50,973 nt of DNA from Scopulibacillus darangshiensis. GTDB lineage: Bacteria; Bacillota; Bacilli; Bacillales; Sporolactobacillaceae. The notes under the pieces are model-generated. The model saw nothing but the letters and a program-made list of their open reading frames with translations, had not been told where the DNA came from and made no database searches. Where the stretch lies: positions 1-50,973 of the forward strand of contig NZ_SLXK01000030.1 of the NCBI RefSeq assembly GCF_004341035.1, given 5' to 3'. How positions within the stretch are numbered: the first letter of the stretch is position 1; the number at the start of each line of letters is the position of its first letter. A program made the translations under genes and the position numbers. Below are positions 16,093 through 25,124 of this stretch, piece by piece.

Positions 16093-16449
16093 GTGTTGTT
16101 GACTGTTTATAGTTATCCAACATGCGGAACATGCCGAAAGGCAAAAAAATGGCTTGATGAACATGCACTTGCCTATCAAGACATACATATTGTCGAATCA
16201 CCCCCAACGAAAGCTGATCTCACCGGCCTCTATGAGAAAAGCGGTTTGCCGCTGAAGAAATTTTTTAACACAAGCGGCCGCCGATATCGGGAGCTGGGAA
16301 TAAGAGATAAAATAAAAACGGCAACGGATGATGAACTTCTCAATTGGTTAGCGTCCGACGGTATGTTGATAAAGCGTCCGATCATTACCGACGGACAGCA
16401 TGTCACCGTCGGTTTTAACGAAGCTTTATTTACAGAGACTTGGAAATAG
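16093..16449 (+). CDS. yusI: ArsC/Spx-fold family protein (YusI-like)
   Basis: A 118-residue thioredoxin-fold protein of the ArsC/Spx family, with the redox pair C11-G-T-C14 (YSYPTCGTCRKAKKWL) and KRPIITDG near residues 95-102. Spx-type regulators bind RNA polymerase, while other family members are reductases. This protein matches the short YusI branch, whose function is not settled. The start is GTG 16093 (TTG codons follow directly), with AAAGGGGCG upstream. Its place before gcvH matches B. subtilis yusI-gcvH. Confidence 0.85.
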   Translation: MLLTVYSYPTCGTCRKAKKWLDEHALAYQDIHIVESPPTKADLTGLYEKSGLPLKKFFNTSGRRYRELGIRDKIKTATDDELLNWLASDGMLIKRPIITDGQHVTVGFNEALFTETWK

Positions 16450-16573
16450 CAGATAAGAAAGTTTGGAAAATGTGAAATCTGGCATATTAATTGATACAAA
16501 CAGCTTGCCCGCAAACGATGTTTTATAATAAGATGAATGAAGATATGAAATTGGTTAAAACGGAGGGAACTGA

Positions 16574-16957
16574 ATGAACACACCAAAAGAATTGCGTTAT
16601 TCTGAAGAACACGAATGGGTAAAAACCGAAGATGGGAAAGTCTGCATTGGTATTACTGATTTCGCCCAAGATGAATTAGGAGATATCGTCTTCGTTGAAC
16701 TCCCAGAAGTAGGCGAAGACATTGAAGCAGATGAGCCATTCGGCAGCGTCGAATCGGTTAAAACAGTTTCAGAACTTTATGCACCAATCAGCGGCAAGGT
16801 CGTTGAGATTAATGAAGAATTGGAAGATTCGCCGGAGTTTGTCAATGAGTCACCTTATGAAAAGGCCTGGATGATTGTCATTGAAGCAAGCGATGAATCA
16901 GAAATTGAAAAACTTATGGACGCGGAAAGCTACGAGAAAATGATCAGCGAAGAATAA
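16574..16957 (+). CDS. gcvH: Glycine cleavage system H protein (lipoyl carrier)
   Basis: A 127-residue lipoyl-carrier protein. It shuttles the aminomethyl group between P and T proteins of glycine cleavage; in Bacillus it is also the first octanoyl acceptor in lipoate assembly. The lipoylated Lys is residue 63 in [26 protein letters not shown] precedes ATG. No gcvT or gcvP is nearby, consistent with the stand-alone gcvH of B. subtilis and its lipoate-relay role. Followed by a strong terminator. Confidence 0.96.
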   Translation: MNTPKELRYSEEHEWVKTEDGKVCIGITDFAQDELGDIVFVELPEVGEDIEADEPFGSVESVKTVSELYAPISGKVVEINEELEDSPEFVNESPYEKAWMIVIEASDESEIEKLMDAESYEKMISEE

Positions 16958-16970
16958 GTAAAGCAAAGCT

Positions 16971-17007
16971 GGAAGCCTGTGGGACAAGCATGACAGGCTT
17001 CCTTTTT
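16971..17007 (+). terminator. Terminator of gcvH
   Basis: GGAAGCCTGT (16971-16980) with ACAGGCTTCC (16993-17002), then TTTTT. Confidence 0.88.
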
Positions 17008-17045
17008 ATATCTATTTTAAGTCAAACAACAGCAGGGTATTAAAT

Positions 17046-17354
17046 ATGAAAGAATTAAGTGAACATCATTTTGAAGCAAGTAAGGCGGACCGAGATGCGG
17101 CATTGTTTTTCATTAGTCCTTTTTGCGGCACTTGCCAATTAGCGGAAAAAATGCTTAAAGTTGCAGTCATGACAATCAATCCCGACCTCAATGTGTACAA
17201 GTGCCGGGTTTCAGAATGGCAAAGGAAAGTTAAGGACTTAAGAATTCATAGTGTGCCATGTCTTGTCATCCTTCAGCATGGAGAAGTGAAGGATATCCTT
17301 TATGCATTTGAATCGGTGCCAAAACTATGCAAAGTACTGGGTAATTTTACATAA
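17046..17354 (+). CDS. Thioredoxin-like protein (YusE-like)
   Basis: A 102-residue thioredoxin-fold protein with the redox motif FFISPFCGTCQLAEKM (Cys 27 and 30) and the cis-Pro region HSVPCLVILQHG near residue 77. No export signal, so cytoplasmic. Location one gene after gcvH matches the yusE position of B. subtilis. The ribosome site is modest (CAGGGT). Possible roles are reduction of an intracellular disulfide; the partner is unknown. Confidence 0.82.
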   Translation: MKELSEHHFEASKADRDAALFFISPFCGTCQLAEKMLKVAVMTINPDLNVYKCRVSEWQRKVKDLRIHSVPCLVILQHGEVKDILYAFESVPKLCKVLGNFT

Positions 17355-17587
17355 GTAAGACTATACACATATATTTTCACCATAAAATACCACTTTCGTT
17401 ACAAATGTTAAGAAACGCAATCCCATTGTTATAGAATTGTATACTAATTAACGGTTAAAGAATGGTATAAAAGAGTACGAGGTGTTTTTTAGCCTCTAAC
17501 CAAATGCAATGAACAACGTTAATTAAAAAATACGAACTTGATTGGATAATATAGCGTTTTAAAAAGTAGAAAGTGAGAGGTGAAAAT

Positions 17588-18346
17588 GTGAGAGCTACTA
17601 GTTTACAACCAATAACAGCAGAGGCAGCACCAGCTTTCACCCTTGAAGGCAAAGTGTATGAGGTACAAAAAGGTGATGAAAGTTTAAGAAACTTTATAAT
17701 AAATTCCTATCAACCTTTTATAAAAAAAGTAGTTTCCAAGGTTTGCAATCGATTTATTGACCATTCAATGGATGAATACAGCATTGGTCTTGTTGCTTTT
17801 AATGAAGCCATGGATCAATATCAAACAGGACAAGGCAGCAAATTTCTAACTTTCGCGGATATGGTTATTCGCAGGCGGATCATTGACTTCATCAGAAAAG
17901 AATCCAGGCAAGCGAAGACCATTTATCTTGACCAAACCGAACTTGATGATGAAGGCGGACAGGATGAAAGCTATATTCAGCAAAAGGCAGCCATTCATTT
18001 CTATGATGAACAATGTCAAATTGAAGAACGTGTTGAACAAATTGAAACATATGAGCAGCTTTTATTAGATTACGGCATTACGTTTAAGGTCTTAAGCAAA
18101 AATTGTCCAAAGCATATTGATGCAAGAGAAAATGCCAAACAGGTGGCTAAAATCTTAGTTGATAATAGCGGTTTAGCCCAGCATTTGACTGAAAAAAGAC
18201 AGCTGCCAATAAAAGATTTACTGCAATTTGTTTCATGCAGTCGTAAAACCATTGAAAGGAACCGAAAGTATATAATAGCAGTTGCTCTAATCTATATTGG
18301 AGGTTTTAGTGCGCTGCAATCTTATATAGAGCCGGAAGCCCTATAA
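17588..18346 (+). CDS. sigI: RNA polymerase sigma factor SigI
   Basis: Sigma factor of the SigI family, in Bacillus linked to heat and cell-wall stress. The region-2 core shows DEYSIGLVAFNEAMDQY and FADMVIRRRIIDFIRKES, typical of SigI. A helix-turn-helix-like C-terminal part includes DLLQFVSCSRKTIERNRKYI. I choose GTG at 17588, five bases after AGAGGTG, giving 252 residues, close to the usual 251. The frame's earlier GTG at 17573 overlaps that SD. Directly followed by rsgI, its membrane anti-sigma factor. No clear sigma-A promoter found in the 230-base upstream spacer. Confidence 0.93.
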   Translation: MRATSLQPITAEAAPAFTLEGKVYEVQKGDESLRNFIINSYQPFIKKVVSKVCNRFIDHSMDEYSIGLVAFNEAMDQYQTGQGSKFLTFADMVIRRRIIDFIRKESRQAKTIYLDQTELDDEGGQDESYIQQKAAIHFYDEQCQIEERVEQIETYEQLLLDYGITFKVLSKNCPKHIDARENAKQVAKILVDNSGLAQHLTEKRQLPIKDLLQFVSCSRKTIERNRKYIIAVALIYIGGFSALQSYIEPEAL

Positions 18347-18363
18347 AGAAAGGAGGGAGAAGC

Positions 18364-19500
18364 CTGAGCCAAGGAATACTCGTGTCCAAAAATGGGCGGC
18401 GCGCTGTGTTGTTGACGAAGGACGGAAACTTTAGATCCGTTAGATTAAAGAAGTCCGTCGATGTGATGATAGGACAAACTGTCCTTGATATGCACCTGTC
18501 CCAGCAGCCGGTTTTCCGAAATAATTTTTGGCTCCCCGCCTTTGCAGCATGTTTATCAATTGTTTTAATACTTGGATTGCCTGACGGTGCTTACCAAAAT
18601 CACGCTGTCGCGGCTTATGTCAGTTTTGATATCAATCCCAGCATTGAGGCAAGCGTTGATAACAACATGCATATTGTGCAAGTTAAGCCGATGAATAACG
18701 ACGCCCGGGAGATATTAAAATCGGGTCATCAATATAAAGGCATGTCTTTAAGAAAATTTACGTCCCTCGTTATTACAAAGTTGAAAAATAACGGTTATTT
18801 TGAGGATCATCCGGAAGTTCTTGTTACAACCGCAGTGACAAGTGAAATAAAGGCTGACAGTCAGGCTGCATTTCAGGAGAAAGTCGAAAAAGCAGTGAAT
18901 GAATTTGAGGATAGACCGGCTTTCCAAAATGGAAAGGGGTCTGTTAACATTGTTAAAACTACTGTGGAAAAGCATAATCAAGCACGAAAAAAGGGCCTTT
19001 CTACAGGTAAATATCTGATCTATTTAAATGCATCAGATCGTGATAAGCATTTAACAGTGGACCATGCAAAAAAGCTTTCGATCAAGGAATTACAGCAGCA
19101 ATATGTTAATAATACGACGAGAAAAAAGACACCCGCCAACCATGACAGACCTGACAAGTCTGACAGAGGCGAGGGAAAAGTTTCCAAACAATCAAATAGT
19201 GATCAGGCGAGCCAAAAACACAACGTCCGGAATCATGCTCACAAGGTAAAGACCCATGGCAATGGAAAATCGCCGAAAATTAACAGCCATATCCCACACA
19301 ATGGAAAAAGCATGGCAAATCAAGGCAATCATTCTAATCATACATTTCAAAAGCCTTCAATCCATTCTGAGAAGAAGAAACACGCCGTCCCCAAGAAAGA
19401 TAAACCTCATCATGGCGGGAAAATAAAAGAGAGAAATTATAAACAAAAAGATAAACAAGAAAATAAACATGGTTATAAAAAGCCTCCTAAGCCTGAGTAA
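18364..19500 (+). CDS. rsgI: Anti-sigma-I factor RsgI, probable CTG start
   Basis: Transmembrane anti-sigma factor that holds SigI. Residues 1-45 form the cytoplasmic RsgI N-domain. One membrane segment follows (FWLPAFAACLSIVLILGL, about residues 55-72). Next is the conserved extracellular region beginning AAYVSFDINPSIEASVD, then a long Lys/His/Asn-rich disordered tail from about residue 240. The next GTG (18382) has no SD at a proper distance, whereas CTG at 18364 lies 7 bases after AGGAGG and adds LSQGIL, restoring the GIL(V) strand with which RsgI proteins normally begin. Unlike clostridial RsgI sensors, no carbohydrate-binding module is seen. 378 residues with the CTG start. Confidence 0.88.
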   Translation: MSQGILVSKNGRRAVLLTKDGNFRSVRLKKSVDVMIGQTVLDMHLSQQPVFRNNFWLPAFAACLSIVLILGLPDGAYQNHAVAAYVSFDINPSIEASVDNNMHIVQVKPMNNDAREILKSGHQYKGMSLRKFTSLVITKLKNNGYFEDHPEVLVTTAVTSEIKADSQAAFQEKVEKAVNEFEDRPAFQNGKGSVNIVKTTVEKHNQARKKGLSTGKYLIYLNASDRDKHLTVDHAKKLSIKELQQQYVNNTTRKKTPANHDRPDKSDRGEGKVSKQSNSDQASQKHNVRNHAHKVKTHGNGKSPKINSHIPHNGKSMANQGNHSNHTFQKPSIHSEKKKHAVPKKDKPHHGGKIKERNYKQKDKQENKHGYKKPPKPE

Positions 19501-19512
19501 GGTTAGGGGGCT
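19481..19512 (+). terminator. Putative terminator at the rsgI 3' end
   Basis: AGCCTCCTAA...CCT (19481 onward) pairs with AGG...TTAGGGGGCT across the stop codon. Only a weak T tract follows, so efficiency is doubtful. Confidence 0.4.
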
Positions 19513-19548
19513 CCTATATATAATTTTAGTTATTGGAGGTAATGTGAT

Positions 19549-19905
19549 TTGCTTAGATCGCAATCAGAGCGGTTTGTCCAAACATTGGCTGAAAAATCTG
19601 CCCTTCAGCCTTTGTATAAAAATAAAGATATCATTTTACAGTTAAAAAGTGAAAAGGAGAGTGTGCTTATGTCGTTTCATAATGGGGTATGCTCCCTAAT
19701 TTCTGAACCATCTGGCAATATTGATGTTAATATTACCGGGAAATATGACAGTCTGGTATTATTAATTGACGGTTCCGAACGGCTCATGATGCTTGAACAA
19801 GAAGGGAATTTAGAAGTTGAAGGAAAACAGTGCAACCTTCTTACTCTAGAGTCCCTATTTATCCTGGCTGGTGAGTCATCATATTTATTTCGTCACATGA
19901 CTTAA
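19549..19905 (+). CDS. SCP2-like sterol-carrier-fold protein
   Basis: A 118-residue protein resembling the SCP2 fold, with strands such as NKDIILQLKSEKESVLMSFH followed by NIDVNITGKYDSLVLLIDG. Members bind lipids or act as small accessory domains. No enzyme motif is visible. The start is TTG 19549 with TTGGAGGT 8 bases upstream. The 3' end overlaps the convergent thioredoxin-like gene by 21 bases. Its place between the yusE-like gene and the met genes resembles yusD of B. subtilis. Moderate confidence in the fold. Confidence 0.62.
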   Translation: MLRSQSERFVQTLAEKSALQPLYKNKDIILQLKSEKESVLMSFHNGVCSLISEPSGNIDVNITGKYDSLVLLIDGSERLMMLEQEGNLEVEGKQCNLLTLESLFILAGESSYLFRHMT

Positions 19906-20304
19906 GGCCTCAAGAACATCATAAAATGATGCCTTATCGCCAAACTGGTGTGTGATCCGGTGGTCTTTATCCATGATAATTGTTGTTGGGACACCCGAGC
20001 ATTCATAAGCATCATAGACCTCTGTGCCGTTATCAATTAAAATCGGAAAGGGAAGATCGTGTTCCTCTGCAAACCGGGGACCGTCCTTCTCCGCATGCTC
20101 TCTGCCGGTCACATTAATGGTTAAGAAGCCCAATTCTGATTTGTCCAAAGATTGATAGAACTGGGTCTTTAAAGGCAAGTCTCTTTGACAGTCGGGGCAC
20201 CATGACACCCAAAACGTTATCATAACAGGCAGTCCCCTAAAATCGGTTAGCTTGACCTCTTGGTGTGATTTAAGATCAAAGAGTTCGAAATTCGGTGCAT
20301 TCAT
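19885..20304 (-). CDS. TlpA/ResA-type thioredoxin-like protein without signal peptide
   Basis: A 139-residue AhpC/TSA-Redoxin fold protein with the redox motif FWVSWCPDCQRDLP (Cys 36 and 39) and the cis-Pro region CSGVPTTIIMDKDHRI. TlpA/ResA relatives are usually membrane-anchored and exported, but this one starts MNAPNFELFDL with no hydrophobic leader, so it is probably cytoplasmic. AGGAG lies upstream on the minus strand. The 3' end overlaps the SCP2-like gene on the opposite strand. Likely disulfide reductase or peroxiredoxin-like; partner unknown. Confidence 0.83.
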   Translation of the reverse strand: MNAPNFELFDLKSHQEVKLTDFRGLPVMITFWVSWCPDCQRDLPLKTQFYQSLDKSELGFLTINVTGREHAEKDGPRFAEEHDLPFPILIDNGTEVYDAYECSGVPTTIIMDKDHRITHQFGDKASFYDVLEALSHVTK

Positions 20305-20358
20305 ATTTATTTACTCCTTTCAGTTTGGACTTAATTTTTAGATGATTGAAAAAAGCTA

Positions 20359-20387
20359 TTGACACATTATTTTAGCAATGATAACAT
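20359..20387 (+). promoter_or_regulatory. Sigma-A promoter of the metY-hom operon
   Basis: TTGACA (20359-20364), 17 bases, TAACAT (20382-20387), placed about 40 bases before the SAM-I aptamer. Confidence 0.75.
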
Positions 20388-20423
20388 TCTTATTAATCAT
20401 TTTAAATGCTAACTAAATAAATT

Positions 20424-20539
20424 CTCTTATCCAGAGAGGCGGAGGGACTGGCCCTATGATGCCCGGCAACCTCCAGATGCATTTATGCGTTTGGAAAGGT
20501 GCTAATTCCTGCAGGAGGTAAACTCCTGATAGATAAGAG
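20424..20539 (+). promoter_or_regulatory. SAM-I (S-box) riboswitch, metY-hom leader
   Basis: The P1 stem CTCTTAT...GATAAGAG encloses the conserved AGAGAGGCGGAGGGACTGG, GATGCCCGGCAACC and GGAAAGGTGCTAATTCC blocks in canonical order. SAM binding should free the following terminator and reduce expression of the methionine genes when methionine is plentiful. Confidence 0.95.
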
Positions 20540-20550
20540 CGGTTAATATA

Positions 20551-20577
20551 ACCCCTCTTATTTAAGAGGGGTTTTTA
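20551..20577 (+). terminator. Riboswitch-controlled terminator before metY
   Basis: ACCCCTCTTA with TAAGAGGGGT and a T run, 11 bases after the aptamer. The CTCTTA side can compete with the P1 3' strand, the expected expression platform. Confidence 0.9.
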
Positions 20578-20608
20578 GTTTTGACAAACAATTCATAAGG
20601 AGTGTTGA

Positions 20609-21916
<1,308 letters not shown>

Positions 21917-21927
21917 GGAGTGGTTAA

Positions 21928-22923
21928 ATGACGATTAATGTTGCTTTGCTGGGATTTGGTACTGTTGGCCAAGGTGTGTATGAGACAGTCCAAACTCATC
22001 AGCATGAGCTGTCCCAAAAAATTGGCGAGGAAATCCGTATTGTTTCTATATTAATAAAAAGTCAGGACAAAGACCGGCGCATAGAGGAAAACGTTCAAGT
22101 CACAACAAGCTTTGCCGACATCTTCAAACAAAATCGAATTGATATTGTGATAGAGGCTATTGTAGGCTGTGATCCGACATACAATTATGTCAAAGAGGTA
22201 TTAAGCCAAGCCATACCGGTTGTCACAGCGAACAAGGAGCTGATGGCGAAGAAGGGTTCACATTTGCGAAAAGTGGCTCGTGAGAATAAAACAACGATCG
22301 CATTTGAAGCATCTGTTGCCGGGGGCATTCCTATCATTCGTGTGATAAACGAATGCCTCCAAATAAATAGAATTGAAAAGGTTGAAGCGATATTAAATGG
22401 AACATCCAATTATATCCTGTCATCAATGAGAGAAAATGGTTTATCCTTTAAGACAGCCCTAGCAGATGCTCAGAAGCTCGGTTACGCTGAAGCAGACCCG
22501 GCAAATGATATATTGGGATGGGATGCTTTTTATAAAACAATGATTCTCAGCGATCTCATTTACGGCTCCCAGCCCGATTGGGAACAGGCATATCGCAAAG
22601 GGATTGACAATGTTACTGAAAAGGAAATCAAAGCGGCGGAGAACGAAGGCAAAAAGGTTAAATTGATAGCAACCTTGTCTAAGGCAGGCGGCCGAGTGGT
22701 CCATGCGGAAGTTAAACCAGTAAAAATTGGTCCTGATCACCCGCTCTATAGTGTTGAAGGAGTGGATAATGCTGTCAGTATCCAAACTGATTTGGCGGAG
22801 AACTTAGTTTTCCAGGGGCCGGGTGCCGGGGCCTTGCCGACAGCAAGTTCAATATTGCAAGATGTTATTAAGGCGGCTCTTAGAAACAGAAGTGTGGATT
22901 CTAAAGTGGCACAAGTTTTATAA
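21928..22923 (+). CDS. hom: Homoserine dehydrogenase, short form without ACT domain
   Basis: Converts aspartate semialdehyde to homoserine with NAD(P)H. The Rossmann motif is LLGFGTVGQGVYE (residues 8-20). The substrate domain shows VTANKELMA, EASVAGGIPIIRVI, LNGTSNYILSSM and GYAEADPANDILGWDA with the catalytic Asp/Lys region. At 331 residues it lacks the C-terminal ACT domain (usual Bacillus Hom is about 430 residues), so feedback inhibition by threonine through that domain is not expected. In one operon with metY under SAM-I control, so it likely supplies homoserine for methionine specifically. A separate full-length hom may exist elsewhere. Confidence 0.92.
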   Translation: MTINVALLGFGTVGQGVYETVQTHQHELSQKIGEEIRIVSILIKSQDKDRRIEENVQVTTSFADIFKQNRIDIVIEAIVGCDPTYNYVKEVLSQAIPVVTANKELMAKKGSHLRKVARENKTTIAFEASVAGGIPIIRVINECLQINRIEKVEAILNGTSNYILSSMRENGLSFKTALADAQKLGYAEADPANDILGWDAFYKTMILSDLIYGSQPDWEQAYRKGIDNVTEKEIKAAENEGKKVKLIATLSKAGGRVVHAEVKPVKIGPDHPLYSVEGVDNAVSIQTDLAENLVFQGPGAGALPTASSILQDVIKAALRNRSVDSKVAQVL

Positions 22924-22948
22924 TCTAGTGAATTCTCCCTCTTTTCTA

Positions 22949-22977
22949 TTGACAGCAACTTTGTCCCATGATAAGAT
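22949..22977 (+). promoter_or_regulatory. Sigma-A promoter of metNPQ
   Basis: TTGACA (22949-22954), 17 bases, TAAGAT (22972-22977). The first SAM-I aptamer begins 33 bases later. Confidence 0.75.
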
Positions 22978-23010
22978 ATAATCTGTCTTAAAAAATTGAA
23001 TCAATCGTTG

Positions 23011-23120
23011 CTCTTATCAAGAGAGGTGGAGGGAACGGCCCGATGAAGCCCGGCAACCGCCAACAAATCGTTGGAAAGGTGCCAATTCCTGCAGGGGTAT
23101 TTTGCCTTGGCAGATAAGAG
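23011..23120 (+). promoter_or_regulatory. SAM-I riboswitch 1 of the tandem metNPQ leader
   Basis: CTCTTATC...GATAAGAG P1 with AGAGAGGTGGAGGGAACGG, GATGAAGCCCGGCAACC and GGAAAGGTGCCAATTCC blocks. All conserved S-box elements are present. Confidence 0.95.
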
Positions 23121-23140
23121 AGAAGTTAGGTAACCCTACG

Positions 23141-23173
23141 TCTCTTTATCTGTCATGATAAAGGGATTTTTTT
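23141..23173 (+). terminator. Terminator of SAM-I riboswitch 1
   Basis: TCTCTTTATC (23141-23150) with GATAAAGGGA (23157-23166), followed by seven T. Contains the sequence needed to compete with P1. Confidence 0.85.
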
Positions 23174-23220
23174 GGTAAAAGCACGATTATCATATTATTG
23201 CTCAAATTAAATATTCAAGA

Positions 23221-23326
23221 CTCTTATCAAGAGAGGTGGAGGGACTGGCCCGATGAAACCCGGCAACCGCCAGCAACAGTTGGAAAGGTGCCAATTCCCG
23301 CGAGAGCTATGCTTGGCAGATGAGAG
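23221..23326 (+). promoter_or_regulatory. SAM-I riboswitch 2 of the tandem metNPQ leader
   Basis: A second complete S-box with P1 CTCTTATC...GATGAGAG and the blocks AGAGAGGTGGAGGGACTGG, GATGAAACCCGGCAACC, GGAAAGGTGCCAATTCC. No convincing promoter separates it from the first, so both seem to act in series on one transcript. Confidence 0.94.
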
Positions 23327-23340
23327 GGACTAATAATGAA

Positions 23341-23379
23341 AAGGCCCTTCTGTACATCTGTGTAGAAGGGCTTAATTTT
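23341..23379 (+). terminator. Terminator of SAM-I riboswitch 2
   Basis: AAGGCCCTTCTGTAC pairs with GTGTAGAAGGGCTT (small mismatches) and is followed by AATTTT. About 44 bases before metN. Confidence 0.8.
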
Positions 23380-23422
23380 GGGCAAATAAAGAGATAGAGC
23401 TGCACGCCAGAGGAGGGACACC

Positions 23423-24463
23423 ATGATTAAACTGAAGGGTATTAAGAAATTTTATAAAACCAAAACAGGTCTTGTTAACGCTCTTAATGGCATTGACTTA
23501 GAGGTTAATAAAGGGGATATTTTTGGTGTTATTGGCTACAGCGGTGCAGGGAAAAGCACATTGATCAGGTTGATTAACATGCTTGAGAAGCCGTCAGAAG
23601 GCAGGATTAATGTTGATGGCAGCGAAATGTCGACCTTATCAAAGAAAGCATTGCGCGATGCGAGAAAACAAATCGGGATGATCTTTCAGCATTTCAACTT
23701 ATTATGGTCCAGGAATGTTAAAGATAATATTGCCTTTCCTTTAGAAATAGCAGGAGTTCCAAAGAGGGAACGGGAGCGGAAGGTTAAGGAATTAATCCAT
23801 CTTGTTGGTCTTGAAGGCCGGGAATCTGCCTATCCGTCGCAATTAAGCGGTGGTCAAAAGCAGCGGGTCGGCATCGCCCGTGCATTGGCGAATGATCCAA
23901 AAGTCTTGCTTTGCGATGAGGCAACAAGTGCGCTTGATCCAAAGACAACCGAGGCCATTTTGGATTTGCTCGTTGATATTAACCAAAAGCTTGGTTTGAC
24001 AATTATTCTAATTACACACGAAATGCATGTGATCAAGAAAATTTGTCACCAGGTTGCTGTCATCGATAATGGCATTATTGTCGAGGAAGGCGAAGTGCTT
24101 GATGTGTTCCGCAGCCCTCAAATGGCAATTACCAAGGATTTTGTCAAACAAGTTACAAGCGACTCAGAGTCCGAAGAAGCCGTCAAGCTAATTAAGCAAA
24201 CCTACCCATCAGCGACGATTGCCAGGCTGACCTTTGCAGGTGAAGCGGCCAATCGCCCGGTTATCAGCGAACTGTTAAAGCAAGAAGCTATTGACGTAAA
24301 TTTATTAGAAGGCAACCTTTCGCAAACACAGCGCGGTGCTTTGGGGACATTGACATTGCTTTTGGATGGCGAGGCACCCAAGGTTAAGGATGCTATCACT
24401 TTTGTAGAAAATCAAGGTGTTGTTGTGGAGGTGATCCAACATGCTTCAGAACCTGTTTCCTAA
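23423..24463 (+). CDS. metN: Methionine ABC transporter ATP-binding protein
   Basis: ATPase of the MetNPQ importer for methionine. Walker A is GYSGAGKST (residues 38-46), the signature is LSGGQ (141-145), and Walker B is VLLCDE (about 161-166). The C-terminal part after residue 245 (TIARLTFAGEAANRPVISEL) is the NIL regulatory domain that binds methionine in MetN proteins. Under two tandem SAM-I riboswitches. Overlaps the next gene by 23 bases, so translation is coupled. Confidence 0.95.
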   Translation: MIKLKGIKKFYKTKTGLVNALNGIDLEVNKGDIFGVIGYSGAGKSTLIRLINMLEKPSEGRINVDGSEMSTLSKKALRDARKQIGMIFQHFNLLWSRNVKDNIAFPLEIAGVPKRERERKVKELIHLVGLEGRESAYPSQLSGGQKQRVGIARALANDPKVLLCDEATSALDPKTTEAILDLLVDINQKLGLTIILITHEMHVIKKICHQVAVIDNGIIVEEGEVLDVFRSPQMAITKDFVKQVTSDSESEEAVKLIKQTYPSATIARLTFAGEAANRPVISELLKQEAIDVNLLEGNLSQTQRGALGTLTLLLDGEAPKVKDAITFVENQGVVVEVIQHASEPVS

Positions 24464-25109
24464 TGCGGATTGGGCTGAAATCTGGAAAGCGATTATAGAT
24501 ACGCTGTATATGACCGCCATCTCTGTCGTCGCAACATTCATCCTGGGGATCATTCTAGGTCTACTGCTGTTCGTAACAGCAAAGGGCAACATGTTTGAAA
24601 ATGTTGTGATTTATAAATGTGTATCGGCCATTGTTAACATATTTCGTTCTATTCCATTTATCATTCTAATTATTTTATTGATCCCTTTTACCATGATTAT
24701 AGTGGGGACAATGCTTGGTTCAACTGCAGCGCTGCCAGCTCTGATTATTGGCTCAGCGCCTTTCTATGCCAGGCTTGTTGAGATAGCTTTACGGGAAATT
24801 GATAAAGGTGTCATTGAAGCTGCCCAGGCCATGGGTGCTAACAAGTGGCAAATTATATGGAAGGTTTTATTGCCTGAATCCATGCCGGCCTTAGTATCGG
24901 GAATTACAGTGACTTCCATAGCCCTCGTTGGCTTTACCGCGATGGCAGGAGCCATTGGTGCTGGTGGACTTGGCACACTGGCTTATATGGATGGATACCA
25001 GCGGGGCAACCGAGATGTGACATTGCTCTCAACCATTTTTATTTTGATTATTGTTTTCATTTTGCAAATCATTGGTGATTATATGACTAAACGCTTAGAT
25101 AAAAGATAG
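24441..25109 (+). CDS. metP: Methionine ABC transporter permease
   Basis: Membrane subunit (222 residues, about five segments) of the methionine importer. The cytoplasmic coupling EAA loop reads EIDKGVIEAAQAMGANKWQII, followed by KVLLPESMPALVSGITVT. The start ATG at 24441 lies inside the 3' end of metN. Equivalent to B. subtilis MetP and E. coli MetI. Confidence 0.94.
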   Translation: MLQNLFPNADWAEIWKAIIDTLYMTAISVVATFILGIILGLLLFVTAKGNMFENVVIYKCVSAIVNIFRSIPFIILIILLIPFTMIIVGTMLGSTAALPALIIGSAPFYARLVEIALREIDKGVIEAAQAMGANKWQIIWKVLLPESMPALVSGITVTSIALVGFTAMAGAIGAGGLGTLAYMDGYQRGNRDVTLLSTIFILIIVFILQIIGDYMTKRLDKR

Positions 25110-25124
25110 AGGAGAGAGACAACG

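Noticed and set aside
17355-17587. SigI-dependent autoregulatory promoter before sigI
   Set aside because: I looked for a C-rich -35 followed by CGAA and found no convincing pair; sigma-A-like hexamers here are badly spaced.
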